Positions 17,008-27,518 of a stretch of 64,000 bases of DNA are shown here, in pieces (positions within the stretch are counted from its first letter, which is position 1; every line of letters starts with the position of its first letter). Under the pieces are notes generated by a model. That model worked only from the letters and a program-made list of their open reading frames with translations, did no database searches and was not told the DNA's origin. Origin of the DNA: an uncultured Clostridium sp. (GTDB lineage: Bacteria > Bacillota > Clostridia > Clostridiales > Clostridiaceae); assembly GCF_910588715.1 (NCBI RefSeq), contig NZ_CAJURG010000003.1, positions 254,273-318,272 of the forward strand, in the 5' to 3' direction. The translations under genes were made by a program, and so were the position numbers.

Positions 17008-17888
17008 AGTTTCTTATCCCCTTTATGAACATCCTCTTTTATATCTCTATGCTCACTATACACATTATAATTTTTATTATATAAATTCTCATAAATTTCA
17101 TTTGCTATTGCTACTGATCTGTGTCTTCCACCAGTACATCCTATTGAAATAATAAGCTGTCTTTTACCTTCCTTTTGATAATTAGGAATTAAAAACTCTA
17201 GCATATCGTTTATTTTTTCCAAAAATGATTTAGTCTCATATTGCTTTAACACATAATCCTTAACTGGAGTATCTAAACCTGAAAATGGCTTTAATTCTGG
17301 TATATAAAATGGATTTGGTATAAATCTAACATCAAACACCAAATCAGAATCTACTGGTATACCATACTTAAATCCAAAGCTTAATATCGTAATTGATAAT
17401 TGCTTTTCAGGTAATGTTTCATCACCAAAATACTTATTCATCTCCTCTCTTAAATCACCAATTTTATACTTTGAAGTATCTATTATAATATCAGCCTTGT
17501 CTTTAACTTCTCTTAGTTTTTTTCTTTCTAGTGTTATTCCAGTTATAACTCTACCACCTCCTGATAATGGATGGCTTCTTCTTTTTTCTTTAAATCTTTT
17601 TACAAGAACTTCATCAGCTGCATCTAGGAATAATATCTCATACTTAAATTGTTCTTTTTCTAAATCCTTTAAACTTTGAAATAAATCATTAAAGAATATT
17701 CCACCTCTTATATCTATAACTAATGCGACTTTATCTATTTTTCCATCACTTTGTTTGCAAGCTTCTGCAAACTTTGTTATTAATGTTGGTGGAAGATTAT
17801 CTACACAAAAATATCCCATGTCTTCTAAGCTTTTTGTTGCTTCTGATTTACCTGCTCCTGATAATCCTGTAACTATAATAAATCTCAT
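17004..17888 (-). CDS. rapZ: RapZ/YvcJ family nucleotide-binding protein
   Basis: The 294-residue protein starts MRFIIVTGLSGAGKSEATK, with a Walker A motif at about 8-15. SLEDMGYFCVDNLPP follows, and the C-terminal half ends in SIGCTGGRHRSVAIANEI. In E. coli RapZ is an RNA-binding adaptor that directs RNase E to the sRNA GlmZ and so controls amino-sugar synthesis. In Firmicutes the YvcJ orthologue is a GTPase/ATPase linked to competence, with a less clear role. It is translationally coupled to yvcK through an ATGA overlap, a conserved pairing of two proteins tied to amino-sugar metabolism. Confidence 0.93.
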   Translation of the reverse strand: MRFIIVTGLSGAGKSEATKSLEDMGYFCVDNLPPTLITKFAEACKQSDGKIDKVALVIDIRGGIFFNDLFQSLKDLEKEQFKYEILFLDAADEVLVKRFKEKRRSHPLSGGGRVITGITLERKKLREVKDKADIIIDTSKYKIGDLREEMNKYFGDETLPEKQLSITILSFGFKYGIPVDSDLVFDVRFIPNPFYIPELKPFSGLDTPVKDYVLKQYETKSFLEKINDMLEFLIPNYQKEGKRQLIISIGCTGGRHRSVAIANEIYENLYNKNYNVYSEHRDIKEDVHKGDKKL

Positions 17889-18088
17889 TATAATATACCT
17901 CCTAAAATCTTTGCTTTATATAATAAATATATTTTATTTTCATTTCAAATGTAAAAAGTAAATTCATAAAATTAAATTTTATAATTTTTTTCTAATTTGA
18001 CATATTTTTATTATATCACATATAAGAAAACTTTAACTATGACAATATAAAGTTAAAAATTATTTAATTATAATTTAAAAACTAAAAA

Positions 18089-18128
18089 ATGTACTTACAT
18101 TAAAATATTTAATTTAACATAAGTACAT
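18089..18128 (-). terminator. Terminator of the uvrC-murB unit
   Basis: ATGTACTTA (18089-18097) and TAAGTACAT (18120-18128), with TTTTTTAGTTTTT following on the minus strand. The remaining gap to the rapZ start (17889-18192) is AT-rich without a gene. Confidence 0.75.
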
Positions 18129-18192
18129 CTCTCTTTTATTATATAAAATTTTTATTAAAAATATATTCAAGGAATTACTTCCATAAATATCC

Positions 18193-19107
18193 TTACTCTT
18201 CACCTATTATTCTTACTTCTGTATGAAGATCAACTCCAAATTGTTTTTTAACCTCATTTTGAATATGTTTTATTAAATCAGTAATATCCTTAGCTGTAGC
18301 ATTTCCCTTATTAATTACAAATCCAGAATGCTTTTCTGAAACTGCTGCTCCACCTATAGAATATCCCTTTAAACCTGCATCTTGAATTAATTTACCAGCA
18401 AAATAACCTGTTGGTCTCTTAAATGTACTTCCAGCAGATGGATATTCAAGGGGTTGTTTAGATTCCCTTTTATTAGTTAAATCATCAACTAATTCTTTAA
18501 TAGTCTTTACATGACCTTTTTCTAACTTAAATACAGCTGATAATACTGTATACCCTTTTTTCATAACTAAAGAAGACCTATATCCGAAATCTAACTCATC
18601 ATTTGTAAGAGTTATTACATTACAATTTTCATCAATTACATCTGCACTTTCAATAACATGTGCAATTTCTCCATCATAAGCACCAGCATTCATAAATACT
18701 GCTCCACCAATAGTTCCTGGTATTCCACATGCAAATTCAAATCCAGTTAATGAATTTTCCATAGCCTTATCAGAAACTGCCTTTAACATTGCTCCACACT
18801 CAGCTTCAATTCTTTCATCATTTACAGATATGTTATTAACAGCTTTTAAAGATATAACAACCCCTCTAAAGCCACCATCCCTAACTAATATGTTAGAACC
18901 ATTTCCTATAACATATACTGGAATATTATTTTCCTTACAAAGGCAAATACTCTTTTTTATTTGTTCTTTTGATTCTGGAATTAATAATATATCAGCAGGT
19001 CCTCCAACTTTAAAATTAACATAACTGCTTAAATTTTCATCAATCTTAACATTCTCTTCATTGTAAAATTCTCTAAATAGCCCTACAAATTTACCGTATT
19101 TGTTCAT
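18193..19107 (-). CDS. murB: UDP-N-acetylenolpyruvoylglucosamine reductase
   Basis: This FAD enzyme makes UDP-N-acetylmuramate in peptidoglycan precursor synthesis in the cytoplasm. Characteristic segments are NFKVGGPADILLIP (about 30-43), GNGSNILVRDGGFRGVV, CGIPGTIGGAVFMNAGAYDGE and, near the C-terminus, YPSAGSTFKRP with SEKHSGFVIN. At 304 residues it has the size of the shorter Firmicute type of MurB. It lies 79 nt downstream of uvrC on the same strand and is followed by a terminator. Confidence 0.95.
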   Translation of the reverse strand: MNKYGKFVGLFREFYNEENVKIDENLSSYVNFKVGGPADILLIPESKEQIKKSICLCKENNIPVYVIGNGSNILVRDGGFRGVVISLKAVNNISVNDERIEAECGAMLKAVSDKAMENSLTGFEFACGIPGTIGGAVFMNAGAYDGEIAHVIESADVIDENCNVITLTNDELDFGYRSSLVMKKGYTVLSAVFKLEKGHVKTIKELVDDLTNKRESKQPLEYPSAGSTFKRPTGYFAGKLIQDAGLKGYSIGGAAVSEKHSGFVINKGNATAKDITDLIKHIQNEVKKQFGVDLHTEVRIIGEE

Positions 19108-19186
19108 GATAAGCTCCTTTAAAATATAAAATATTTACATTTCAATAGTATAAAGTATATTGTAAAATTAAACAAGTAATTTCCAA

Positions 19187-21052
19187 TTAATTATTGCCAT
19201 TAAAGTAACTATAAATACTTTCTGCTGATTTTTTATCAATAGATGGAACTTCTAATAGCTCTTCTATTTTTGCTTTTTTAATATTTTCCACACTAACAAA
19301 CTTCATTAATAAAGCTCTTCTCCTTTTTTCCCCTATATTAGGTATGTCATCTAAAATAGAATGTAATGTCCTTTTATCTCTTAAACTTCTATGATACGTT
19401 ATTGCAAATCTATGAACTTCATCTTGTATTCTTCTTATTAGTTGCATTAAATTTGAGCTTCTATTAATAATCAATTCATCATTATTATAAACTATACCTC
19501 TAGTTTGGTGTTTATCATCTTTAACTAACCCACATACTGGAATATTTATATTTAAACTTTCTAATACTTCTAAAGCAACATTTACTTGGCCCTTGCCACC
19601 ATCCATCATTATCAAATCTGGAAAATTAGAGAACTTTCCTGCTGATAGCTTAAGATTTCTTTCTTGTATTGCTTTTATTTCTTCTAATCCATGGTTAAAT
19701 CTCCTAGTTAATATTTCTCTCATGCTATCATAATCATTAGCACCCTTTACAGTTTTTATTTTAAATCTCCTATAATCACTATTTTTTGCCCTGCCTTCTT
19801 CAAATACAACCATAGTACCAACAGAATCAACCCCTTGAATATTTGATATATCATAAGATTCTATTCTACTTGGGCATTCATCAAGCTCTAATAAGTTTTG
19901 AAGTTCTTGTAATGATATTTTATTTATTTCTTTATCCTTTAAATATTTATCTTTGAATTTTTCTAAAGTAATTCTGGCATTATTTTTAACCATTTCTAAC
20001 ATATCTTTCTTTTGTCCCTTCTTAGGGACCTTAATCCATACCTTAGAACCTCTTTTTATAGTTAAATATTCTTCCATTAAGTCAACTTCATTAATTTCAG
20101 GCACAAATATTGTTTTCGGAATTTTAGCTGTTCCTCCATAAAAAGAAGCTATAAATTCTTCTAAAATCTCTGCTATACTTTCATTTGCAGTATTTTCAAA
20201 TATAAAATGTTCTCGTCCAAGTATCTTTCCATCCCTAGAGAAAAATACTTGAATACAACTATCCTTTTCATCTTGATCTATATTAATAAAATCTTCATCA
20301 CCCTCCATAGTTTTAAATATCTTTTGCTTTTCAACTATAGCTTCTATTGATAATATCTTATCTCTTAATGACGCGGCTTTTTCAAACTCCAAATTTTCTG
20401 CTGCATTTTCCATTTCAGTTTTAAGCATTTTAGTAACATAAGTATCTTTTCCACTTAAAATATCAATTATTTCATTTATCATTTTTCCATATTCATCTTT
20501 ACTGATATGTCCGCCACAAGGTCCAAGACATTTTTTTATATGATAATTTAAACAAGGTCTTATTGACTCTCCATTTTCTTTTATTGATAATTTACATGTT
20601 CTTAAAGGAAATATTTTATATATTAAATCTATAGTTTCATATACTGCTGTTCCATTAGTATATGGTCCAAAATATTTACTCCCATCTCTTGAGAAATTTC
20701 TTGTTACAAAAACTCTAGGAAAATCATCTTTAATAGTTATTTTTATAAAAGGATAAAACTTATCATCTTTTAACAAGATATTATATTTAGGACTATATTT
20801 TTTTATTAAATTACATTCTAAAATAAGAGCTTCCATTTCTGAATCTGTAACTATATATTCAAATTCAGCAATATTTTTCACCAAAACTTTTACTTTTTCA
20901 GAATGGTTCTTTGAATTTTGAAAATAACTCTTTACCCTATTTTTTAAAATTTTTGCTTTTCCAACATAAATAACTTCCCCTAATGAGTTTTTCATTAAAT
21001 AAACCCCTGGTTTATCAGGTAAGTTTTTTAAATGGTATTCAAAATCAAACAT
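19187..21052 (-). CDS. uvrC: Excinuclease ABC subunit C
   Basis: UvrC makes the two incisions in nucleotide excision repair. The 621-residue protein has an N-terminal GIY-YIG nuclease (KPGVYLMKNSLGEVIYVGKAK, residues 14-34) and four cysteines near 168-180 (CLNYHIKKCLGPCGGH). A UVR motif follows (NLEFEKAASLRDKI, about 213). The RNase H-like second nuclease has RIESYDISNIQGVDSVGTMV and LIMMDGGKGQVN. The C-terminus carries a helix-hairpin-helix pair (IPNIGEKRRRALL, LLEVPSIDKKSAESIY). All three uvr genes are in the window, at separate loci. Confidence 0.96.
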   Translation of the reverse strand: MFDFEYHLKNLPDKPGVYLMKNSLGEVIYVGKAKILKNRVKSYFQNSKNHSEKVKVLVKNIAEFEYIVTDSEMEALILECNLIKKYSPKYNILLKDDKFYPFIKITIKDDFPRVFVTRNFSRDGSKYFGPYTNGTAVYETIDLIYKIFPLRTCKLSIKENGESIRPCLNYHIKKCLGPCGGHISKDEYGKMINEIIDILSGKDTYVTKMLKTEMENAAENLEFEKAASLRDKILSIEAIVEKQKIFKTMEGDEDFINIDQDEKDSCIQVFFSRDGKILGREHFIFENTANESIAEILEEFIASFYGGTAKIPKTIFVPEINEVDLMEEYLTIKRGSKVWIKVPKKGQKKDMLEMVKNNARITLEKFKDKYLKDKEINKISLQELQNLLELDECPSRIESYDISNIQGVDSVGTMVVFEEGRAKNSDYRRFKIKTVKGANDYDSMREILTRRFNHGLEEIKAIQERNLKLSAGKFSNFPDLIMMDGGKGQVNVALEVLESLNINIPVCGLVKDDKHQTRGIVYNNDELIINRSSNLMQLIRRIQDEVHRFAITYHRSLRDKRTLHSILDDIPNIGEKRRRALLMKFVSVENIKKAKIEELLEVPSIDKKSAESIYSYFNGNN

Positions 21053-21078
21053 ATCCTTCTCGCTTCCTTTGTAAAAAA

Positions 21079-21197
21079 TTAAGAGTTAAAAATTAAGAGC
21101 TACTAGTTTAAGGATAAAGTTTCTACACCTTATTTTAAATTTAACCTTTGCTAAATTAATCCCTTAAATTTTCACTCTTAACTATTAACTCTTTAAA
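21079..21197. repeat. Imperfect inverted repeat in the pbpA-uvrC gap
   Basis: TTAAGAGTTAAAAATTAAGAG (21079-21099) faces CTCTTAACTATTAACTCTT (21176-21194): arms of 7 and 9 bp interrupted by three mismatched bases, with a 76-nt spacer. It lies downstream of the pbpA stop, so it could act as a weak terminator or be a remnant of a small repeat element. Confidence 0.4.
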
Positions 21198-21237
21198 ATT
21201 ATTTAGTATATAATTTTCTTGTTTTTAAATATTAAAA

Positions 21238-22791
21238 CTAATAACCTAAAACTGATTGTCTAACAATTTTACCAGCTATCTTTGCAGCTACCCCTGAACC
21301 ACTACCACCATTCTCAACAATTACTGCTACTGCAATTTGTGGGTCATCCATTGGAGCTGCTGCAATAAACCAACTATGTGGTATAGCTTCTGTTCCATCT
21401 GGTAAAGTATAATCTGCTGTACCAGTTTTTCCACCAGCATTAGTTCCCTTAAATTCTGGCCATCTATTTAAATTTTTATTAATTAAATTAGTCATGTAAT
21501 CCTGTACTGTTCCTGCAACATCTGAAGACATAACTTGTCTTAATTCCTTACTATCTATAGATTTTATTGTATTTTGATCTTTGTCAACAATTGAATTAAC
21601 CAGCTTAGGCTGCATCATAACTCCATCATTAGCAACTGTAGCTGCTACTAGAGCCATTTGCATAGGTGTAGATAAAACACTTCCTTGACCTATTCCACTT
21701 TGAGCTATATTACCAAGCTCTGAACTATTTAATGTTGGGAAATTACTTGCTGTTACAGAAACTCCTGGTCCAGTTATTACCGAATTAAATCCAAATTTTT
21801 CAGCTGTAGACTTTAAAGTTTCATTTCCTAATTCCATTGCTAATGTACCAAATACAACATTACTAGATAACCTAAATGCATCTTTTAAGTTTATTGAACC
21901 ATTTGCAATATTTGCAAAATTACTCATTGTTCTTCCATCTTTAAATTTTATCTTACCATTATCATTAAATATTCTACTTGTTACTGATGGCATATTTTCT
22001 AAAGCACTTGTTAATGTAACAGTTTTAAATACAGAACCTGGAGGATAAAGACCATTTAAAGCTCTATTAATTAATGGAGAATAATCTGCACTACCACTAT
22101 TAGCTTTATTCATTTCCTCTGCTAAATTATTAGGATTAAAAGTAGGTTTTGAAACCATAGCTAGTATCTCTCCTGTTTTAGGATTTAATGCAACAACAGC
22201 ACCCTTATTATATCCTAATTCATCTGAAGCTAATTTTTGCAGAGTCATATCTAAACTTGTTATAACACCATTACCAACTTTATCAGCTTCTTTTGTTAAT
22301 CCTTCAAAATCAATATCATCTATAAACTTTTTAATATTTTCTGAAAAGTTAAAACTTCCTGTATCTTCTTTATCAGTTTTTATATTTTCTATAAGCTCTT
22401 TTAAATGAATAGTATCTAAAAACTCTCTAAAATTATTTCCAATAGGACTATAAGTAGTTAATTCTTTTTCATACTCCTCTTCTAAGCCAGTAGTACCATA
22501 AACAACGCTAGTATACCCTAATGCATGAACAAATAAATCATCATATAAATAATTTCTCTTTTGAGAAGTTTGATTTAGTTTTTCACTAGTTGTTAAAGGA
22601 GTACCATTTCTATCATATATAGTTCCTATTAAAACTTCATTTTTAGTAGCAATAACCCTTGTATTTCCTGGCATCTCATTAATCTTAGGACTTTTAATCA
22701 ATTGGAAATAAGCAATATAGGATATTAATGCTATAAAGAATACTAAAAATACTGTCATTACATTTTTAACGCTTTTTGCTAAATCATTCAT
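21238..22791 (-). CDS. pbpA: Class B penicillin-binding protein (transpeptidase)
   Basis: This membrane-anchored D,D-transpeptidase cross-links peptidoglycan. One helix at about residues 12-31 anchors it. The active-site triad motifs are SVFK (within LYPPGSVFKTVT, about 255), SSN (LSSNVVFGT, about 310) and KTGT (GGKTGTADYTLPDG, about 455). The N-terminal dimerisation part is short, and the 517-residue length fits the single-helix PbpA family. The gene sits 6 nt after the FtsW/RodA-like gene and shares its strand with the FHA gene. This FHA-rodA-pbpA arrangement recalls the actinobacterial cell-shape operon. I cannot tell whether it serves elongation, division or sporulation. Confidence 0.9.
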   Translation of the reverse strand: MNDLAKSVKNVMTVFLVFFIALISYIAYFQLIKSPKINEMPGNTRVIATKNEVLIGTIYDRNGTPLTTSEKLNQTSQKRNYLYDDLFVHALGYTSVVYGTTGLEEEYEKELTTYSPIGNNFREFLDTIHLKELIENIKTDKEDTGSFNFSENIKKFIDDIDFEGLTKEADKVGNGVITSLDMTLQKLASDELGYNKGAVVALNPKTGEILAMVSKPTFNPNNLAEEMNKANSGSADYSPLINRALNGLYPPGSVFKTVTLTSALENMPSVTSRIFNDNGKIKFKDGRTMSNFANIANGSINLKDAFRLSSNVVFGTLAMELGNETLKSTAEKFGFNSVITGPGVSVTASNFPTLNSSELGNIAQSGIGQGSVLSTPMQMALVAATVANDGVMMQPKLVNSIVDKDQNTIKSIDSKELRQVMSSDVAGTVQDYMTNLINKNLNRWPEFKGTNAGGKTGTADYTLPDGTEAIPHSWFIAAAPMDDPQIAVAVIVENGGSGSGVAAKIAGKIVRQSVLGY

Positions 22792-22797
22792 ATCCTT

Positions 22798-24021
22798 TTA
22801 TGCCTCCTCTGATATTTTTTGCAATATTCCTAAAGCAAAGAATATTGTCAATACTGACGACCCACCATAGCTTATAATAGGTAAAGTTATTCCTGTTAAT
22901 GGTATAACAGAAAAAATTCCACCGATTATAACTAAGGTTTGACATGCTATCATTGTACTAAATCCAACAGCTATTAATTGCGAGTATTTATCGTCTGTAA
23001 CAAATGCAGCTCTTATTCCTCTATAAAATAATAAGAAATATACTATCATAAGTCCAATTGCAAATATTATTCCAAACTCTTCACAGATAATTGCATAAAT
23101 CATATCACTTTCTTTAACTGGTAAGTTTTGAAAATGACCTTCACCTAAACCAACTCCAAATAATCCACCAGCTGCAATTGAATACATTCCTTCAACTATT
23201 TGGTATGATTCATTTAAAGCATACTTCCAAGGATCAAGCCAAATCTTAACTCTTTCCCTTACATGTCCAAACATAGAATATCCCGCAACTGATCCAACAG
23301 CAGCTAATCCTAGTGCTGTAAAGACATATCTTTTTCTAGACGTTGAAACATATAATAATGTTATAGAAATACCAAAGAATATAAGAGCACTTCCTAAATC
23401 TCTTTGAAGCACCATACATCCCATAGAAAATCCTGCTACTAATGCAGGTTGCCAAAGTTGTTTAAATTCATCTATAAATCTATCCTTAACTTGATAATTA
23501 GCTAAAGCTGATGCTAAATACAATACAAGCGCTATCTTACCAAACTCAGATGGTTGAAAAGAAATAACATTTCCTATTATAATCCAGTTTTTTGCTCCAT
23601 ATTGTTCTGTACCAAAAATTAATGCTAATGGCATTAATATTAACGTTATTATCAGATATACATTTTTATATTTTGCAAAACTTCTTAAATCAGGTAAAAT
23701 TACCACAATTAAAATATATGCAACAATACCAATAGCAATCCAAACCAATTGCTTAATGGAAGTTAATCTATCTATTCTATATAATGTTGCTACTCCTACT
23801 ACCGATAATACACTTGAAAAAATTAGTATAAACTTATCTCCATCTGGATAAAATCTTCTAATTACAAAGTGGGAATAGCCTATTAAAACACATAAAACTA
23901 CTCCTATTACTACTGCAAATGTATCAAAAGGTTTTTGTAAAAAACCTAAGGTTGTAAAAAGTAGTAAGCATAAAAGATACACTAACCTAAGTAATCTTTT
24001 TTCACGCTTTAATGATTTCAT
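22798..24021 (-). CDS. FtsW/RodA/SpoVE family peptidoglycan glycosyltransferase
   Basis: A SEDS-family polytopic membrane protein with about ten hydrophobic segments. It has the family landmarks FQPSEFGKIALVLYLA (about 155) and ITLPIISYGGSSVLTIFFALG near the C-terminus. SEDS proteins polymerise glycan strands from lipid II with a class B PBP partner, which here is the next gene, pbpA. A longer reading frame extends upstream to 24081. I prefer the ATG at 24019-24021 (MKSLKREKRLLRL), because GGGGTGGATTT precedes it at proper spacing and the extra 20 residues look unrelated. RodA is a reasonable name by context but FtsW is not excluded. Confidence 0.9.
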   Translation of the reverse strand: MKSLKREKRLLRLVYLLCLLLFTTLGFLQKPFDTFAVVIGVVLCVLIGYSHFVIRRFYPDGDKFILIFSSVLSVVGVATLYRIDRLTSIKQLVWIAIGIVAYILIVVILPDLRSFAKYKNVYLIITLILMPLALIFGTEQYGAKNWIIIGNVISFQPSEFGKIALVLYLASALANYQVKDRFIDEFKQLWQPALVAGFSMGCMVLQRDLGSALIFFGISITLLYVSTSRKRYVFTALGLAAVGSVAGYSMFGHVRERVKIWLDPWKYALNESYQIVEGMYSIAAGGLFGVGLGEGHFQNLPVKESDMIYAIICEEFGIIFAIGLMIVYFLLFYRGIRAAFVTDDKYSQLIAVGFSTMIACQTLVIIGGIFSVIPLTGITLPIISYGGSSVLTIFFALGILQKISEEA

Positions 24022-24108
24022 AAATCCACCCCTACTCTTTAAATAAAACATTTTCCCTATATTAAACATGTGTAAAATCAAATAAACTTAAATCTTAGAT
24101 TTTTAATT

Positions 24109-24555
24109 TTAATTACCTGACTTTAACACTTTAAAAATAGCACTTCCTATTTTAATTTCATCTCCTGAAATAAGTTTAAACTTTTCTTCTACCTTTTCCC
24201 CATTAACATATACACCATTTGTACTGTTTAAATCCTCAACATATAAATTATTATTTTTAGTATATATCTTTGCATGATTGCCAGAGACAAAAGGTTCAGT
24301 TAATACAATTGTATTTTCTTGCTTTCTTCCTAATGTTGTTACTCCCCTTATAGGTATTACTGAACCTTGTTCTAAGCTAGAGTTAACACCCGTTTGAATA
24401 AGCTCTATACCATATCTTATACCTGAATTGTTATTTTTTCTTTTACCAGTCTTAACATCCTTATACATTATTTTTAACGCATAATATATAATGACATATA
24501 GTAAAATCACAAAAAATATTCCAGCTATAAATGTGGTTGCATTCCTAAAACTCAT
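24109..24555 (-). CDS. Membrane-anchored FHA domain protein
   Basis: The 148-residue protein has one N-terminal hydrophobic helix (about residues 8-28) and a basic linker. An FHA domain from about 65 has TLGRKQENTIVLTEPFVSGNHAKIY and LYVEDLNSTNGVYVNGEKV, including the conserved Gly-Arg, Ser-x-x-His and Asn-Ser-Thr-Asn residues. FHA domains bind phosphothreonine, so this protein probably links a Ser/Thr kinase to the wall-synthesis pair downstream, as proposed for FhaB-RodA-PbpA in mycobacteria. That link is inference; no kinase is encoded here. Confidence 0.88.
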   Translation of the reverse strand: MSFRNATTFIAGIFFVILLYVIIYYALKIMYKDVKTGKRKNNNSGIRYGIELIQTGVNSSLEQGSVIPIRGVTTLGRKQENTIVLTEPFVSGNHAKIYTKNNNLYVEDLNSTNGVYVNGEKVEEKFKLISGDEIKIGSAIFKVLKSGN

Positions 24556-24630
24556 ATTTTCACCTCAAATTAATGTATGTTTACCATTATATATTAAATG
24601 TTATTGTAAAAAATAACAAGTCATCTAATA

Positions 24631-27456
24631 TTATCTTAATAACTTTTTAAGATATTTTCCCGTATATGATTCATCTTTTTTTACTATTTCTTCTGGTTTA
24701 CCTTGAGCTACTAAAGTACCACCCTTATCTCCACCTTCAGGTCCTAAGTCTATTATATAATCAGCACACTTAATCATATCTAAATTATGCTCAATAACTA
24801 TAACAGTATTTCCTGCATCCACTAACCTTTGTAATATATATACTAATCTATTAACATCATCAACATGAAGCCCTGTTGTTGGTTCATCTAAAATATATAA
24901 TGTCTTTCCTGTGCTTCTCTTTGATAATTCAAAAGCAAGTTTAATTCTTTGAGCTTCCCCTCCTGATAATTGAGTTGATGGTTGCCCTAATCTTATATAT
25001 CCTAATCCTACATCCTTTAGTGTTTGAATTTTATTTTTTATTCTTGGTATATTCTCAAAGAATTCTAAAGCCTCTTCTACAGTCATATTTAAAATATCAT
25101 CAATATTTTTTCCCTTATATTTAACCTCAAGAGTTTCTCTATTATATCTCTTACCCTTACAAACTTCACAAGGAACATAAACATCAGATAAAAATTGCAT
25201 TTCTATTTTTATAATTCCATCACCTGAACAAGCTTCGCATCTTCCGCCTTTTACATTAAAACTAAATCTTCCCGGTTTATAACCTCTCATTTTAGCTTCT
25301 GGTGTTTGTGCAAATAATTCTCTTATTATATCAAAAGTTCCTGTATAAGTTGCTGGATTTGAACGTGGTGTTCTTCCTATAGGACTTTGATCTATATCAA
25401 TAATTTTATCTATACTTTCATATCCAGTTATTTCTTTATAAGTTCCTGTTGGATTTTTACTCTTATTTATTGTTTTGTTTAATCCTTTATAAAGAATTTC
25501 ATTTACTAATGTACTTTTACCAGAACCAGAAACACCAGTAACCATTGTTAATACACCTAAGGGGAATTTAACTGTTAAATTTTTAAGATTATTTTCCTTA
25601 GCCCCAACAACTGTAATAAACTGTCCATTACCTTCTCTTCTTTCTTCTGGAACCTTAACTTCTTTTTCTCCTGTTAAATATTGACCTGTTATAGATTCTT
25701 TGCATTGCTTAATTTCATCTACAGTTCCTGCTGCAACAATTTGTCCTCCATGTTCTCCTGCTCTTGGACCAATATCTACTATAAAATCTGCTTCTCTCAT
25801 GGTATCTTCATCATGTTCAACAACTATAACAGTATTACCAACATCTCTTAAATTTTTTAAAGTTTGAATTAACTTATCATTATCTCTTTGATGTAATCCA
25901 ATACTAGGTTCATCTAAAATATATAAAACACCCATTAATGCAGAACCAATTTGAGTTGCAAGTCTAATTCTTTGAGCCTCTCCCCCAGAAAGCGTTCCTG
26001 AACTTCTTGATAAATTTAAATAATCCAATCCAACGTCTACTAAAAATTTCAATCTATTTTTTATTTCTTTAACTATTTGATCACTTATTATTTGTTCCTT
26101 TTCAGTAAAGCTTAATGAATTAATAAAATCTAATTCTTCCTTAATAGGCAGTTGTGTAAACTCATATATGTTTTTATCTCCAACTGTAACTGCTAAAACT
26201 TCTTTATTAAGCCTAGCACCTTTACATTTTGGACAATACTTATTACTCATGTATTGTTCAATTTCACCTTTAATAAAATCAGAATTTGTTTCTTTATATC
26301 TTCTTACAAGTGAATTTATCTCTCCATCATATGCATAAGAATACTTTCCTTCAACTCCATCTTTAGTATAAGTAACTATTAACTTATGACCATTTGTTCC
26401 ATATAATAATAAGTCTAAATGCTCCTTTGATAATTCTTTTATAGGTCTATTTAAATCTAAATCATATTCCTCACTTAATGCCTTTAAGATAGCATAAGTC
26501 CATGAATCCTCCTTTAATCTTCCTTCACCCCAAGTTGCAATAGCTCCTTCCATTACACTTAGGTTTTTATTTGGAATAACTAAGTCCTCATCTATTTCCA
26601 TTAATGTTCCTAAGCCATCACATTTTTCACACTTTCCAAAAGGAGCATTAAAAGAAAACATTCTTGGTTCAAATTCTTGTATATTAATTCCGCAATCCGG
26701 ACAGGCAAAATTTTCACTAAATAAAATATCCTTATCTCCAATTACATTTATTATTACTAGACCTTCACCCAATTTTAATGCAGATTCTAAAGAATCACTT
26801 AATCTTCTTTCAATTCCTTCTTTGATAACAAGTCTGTCTACAACAGCTTCTATATTGTGCTTTTTATTTTTTTCTAACTTTACTTCCTCTTCTGCTAGTT
26901 CATATATTTCACCATCAATCCTAGCTCTTACATATCCATTCTTTTTAATTCCATCTAATACCTTTTCGTGAGTTCCCTTTTTTCCTCTTATAATTGGTGC
27001 TAAAACCTGAATTTTAGTTTTATCCCCAATACTCATTATTTGATCCACAATTTGATCCACAGATTGCTTACTTATTACTTTGCCACACTTAGGACAATGT
27101 GGAATTCCAACTCTTGCATACAATAATCTTAAATAATCATATATTTCAGTTATTGTTCCTACTGTAGACCTTGGATTTTTACTAGTTGTTTTTTGGTCTA
27201 TTGATATTGCTGGTGATAAACCTTCAATATAATCAACATCGGGCTTATTCATTTGCCCTAAAAATTGTCTTGCATATGATGATAAAGATTCAACATATCT
27301 TCTTTGACCTTCTGCATATAATGTATCAAAAGCTAATGAGGATTTACCTGAACCTGATAATCCTGTAAATACTATTAATTTATCTCTTGGTATTTCTAAT
27401 GATACATTCTTTAAATTATGTACTCTAGCACCTTTTACTATAATCTTATCTTTCAT
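24631..27456 (-). CDS. uvrA: Excinuclease ABC subunit A
   Basis: UvrA is the damage-recognition ATPase of nucleotide excision repair. The 941-residue protein has two ABC ATPase halves with Walker A motifs GLSGSGKSSLAFD (about 32) and GVSGSGKSTLVNE (about 640), and signature motifs LSGGEAQRIRLA and LSGGEAQRIKLA. It has zinc-finger cysteines at CPDCGINIQEFEP..CEKCDGLG and CEACSGDG..CEVCKG. A LexA-like site (27519-27532) lies upstream, consistent with SOS control. In many Firmicutes uvrB is directly adjacent; here uvrB is 12 kb away, across an accessory block. Confidence 0.97.
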   Translation of the reverse strand: MKDKIIVKGARVHNLKNVSLEIPRDKLIVFTGLSGSGKSSLAFDTLYAEGQRRYVESLSSYARQFLGQMNKPDVDYIEGLSPAISIDQKTTSKNPRSTVGTITEIYDYLRLLYARVGIPHCPKCGKVISKQSVDQIVDQIMSIGDKTKIQVLAPIIRGKKGTHEKVLDGIKKNGYVRARIDGEIYELAEEEVKLEKNKKHNIEAVVDRLVIKEGIERRLSDSLESALKLGEGLVIINVIGDKDILFSENFACPDCGINIQEFEPRMFSFNAPFGKCEKCDGLGTLMEIDEDLVIPNKNLSVMEGAIATWGEGRLKEDSWTYAILKALSEEYDLDLNRPIKELSKEHLDLLLYGTNGHKLIVTYTKDGVEGKYSYAYDGEINSLVRRYKETNSDFIKGEIEQYMSNKYCPKCKGARLNKEVLAVTVGDKNIYEFTQLPIKEELDFINSLSFTEKEQIISDQIVKEIKNRLKFLVDVGLDYLNLSRSSGTLSGGEAQRIRLATQIGSALMGVLYILDEPSIGLHQRDNDKLIQTLKNLRDVGNTVIVVEHDEDTMREADFIVDIGPRAGEHGGQIVAAGTVDEIKQCKESITGQYLTGEKEVKVPEERREGNGQFITVVGAKENNLKNLTVKFPLGVLTMVTGVSGSGKSTLVNEILYKGLNKTINKSKNPTGTYKEITGYESIDKIIDIDQSPIGRTPRSNPATYTGTFDIIRELFAQTPEAKMRGYKPGRFSFNVKGGRCEACSGDGIIKIEMQFLSDVYVPCEVCKGKRYNRETLEVKYKGKNIDDILNMTVEEALEFFENIPRIKNKIQTLKDVGLGYIRLGQPSTQLSGGEAQRIKLAFELSKRSTGKTLYILDEPTTGLHVDDVNRLVYILQRLVDAGNTVIVIEHNLDMIKCADYIIDLGPEGGDKGGTLVAQGKPEEIVKKDESYTGKYLKKLLR

Positions 27457-27518
27457 ATTTATTACCTCTTTAATAAACTTGATTATTTTATTTTTGTCAG
27501 AAATATTATCTTTTACTC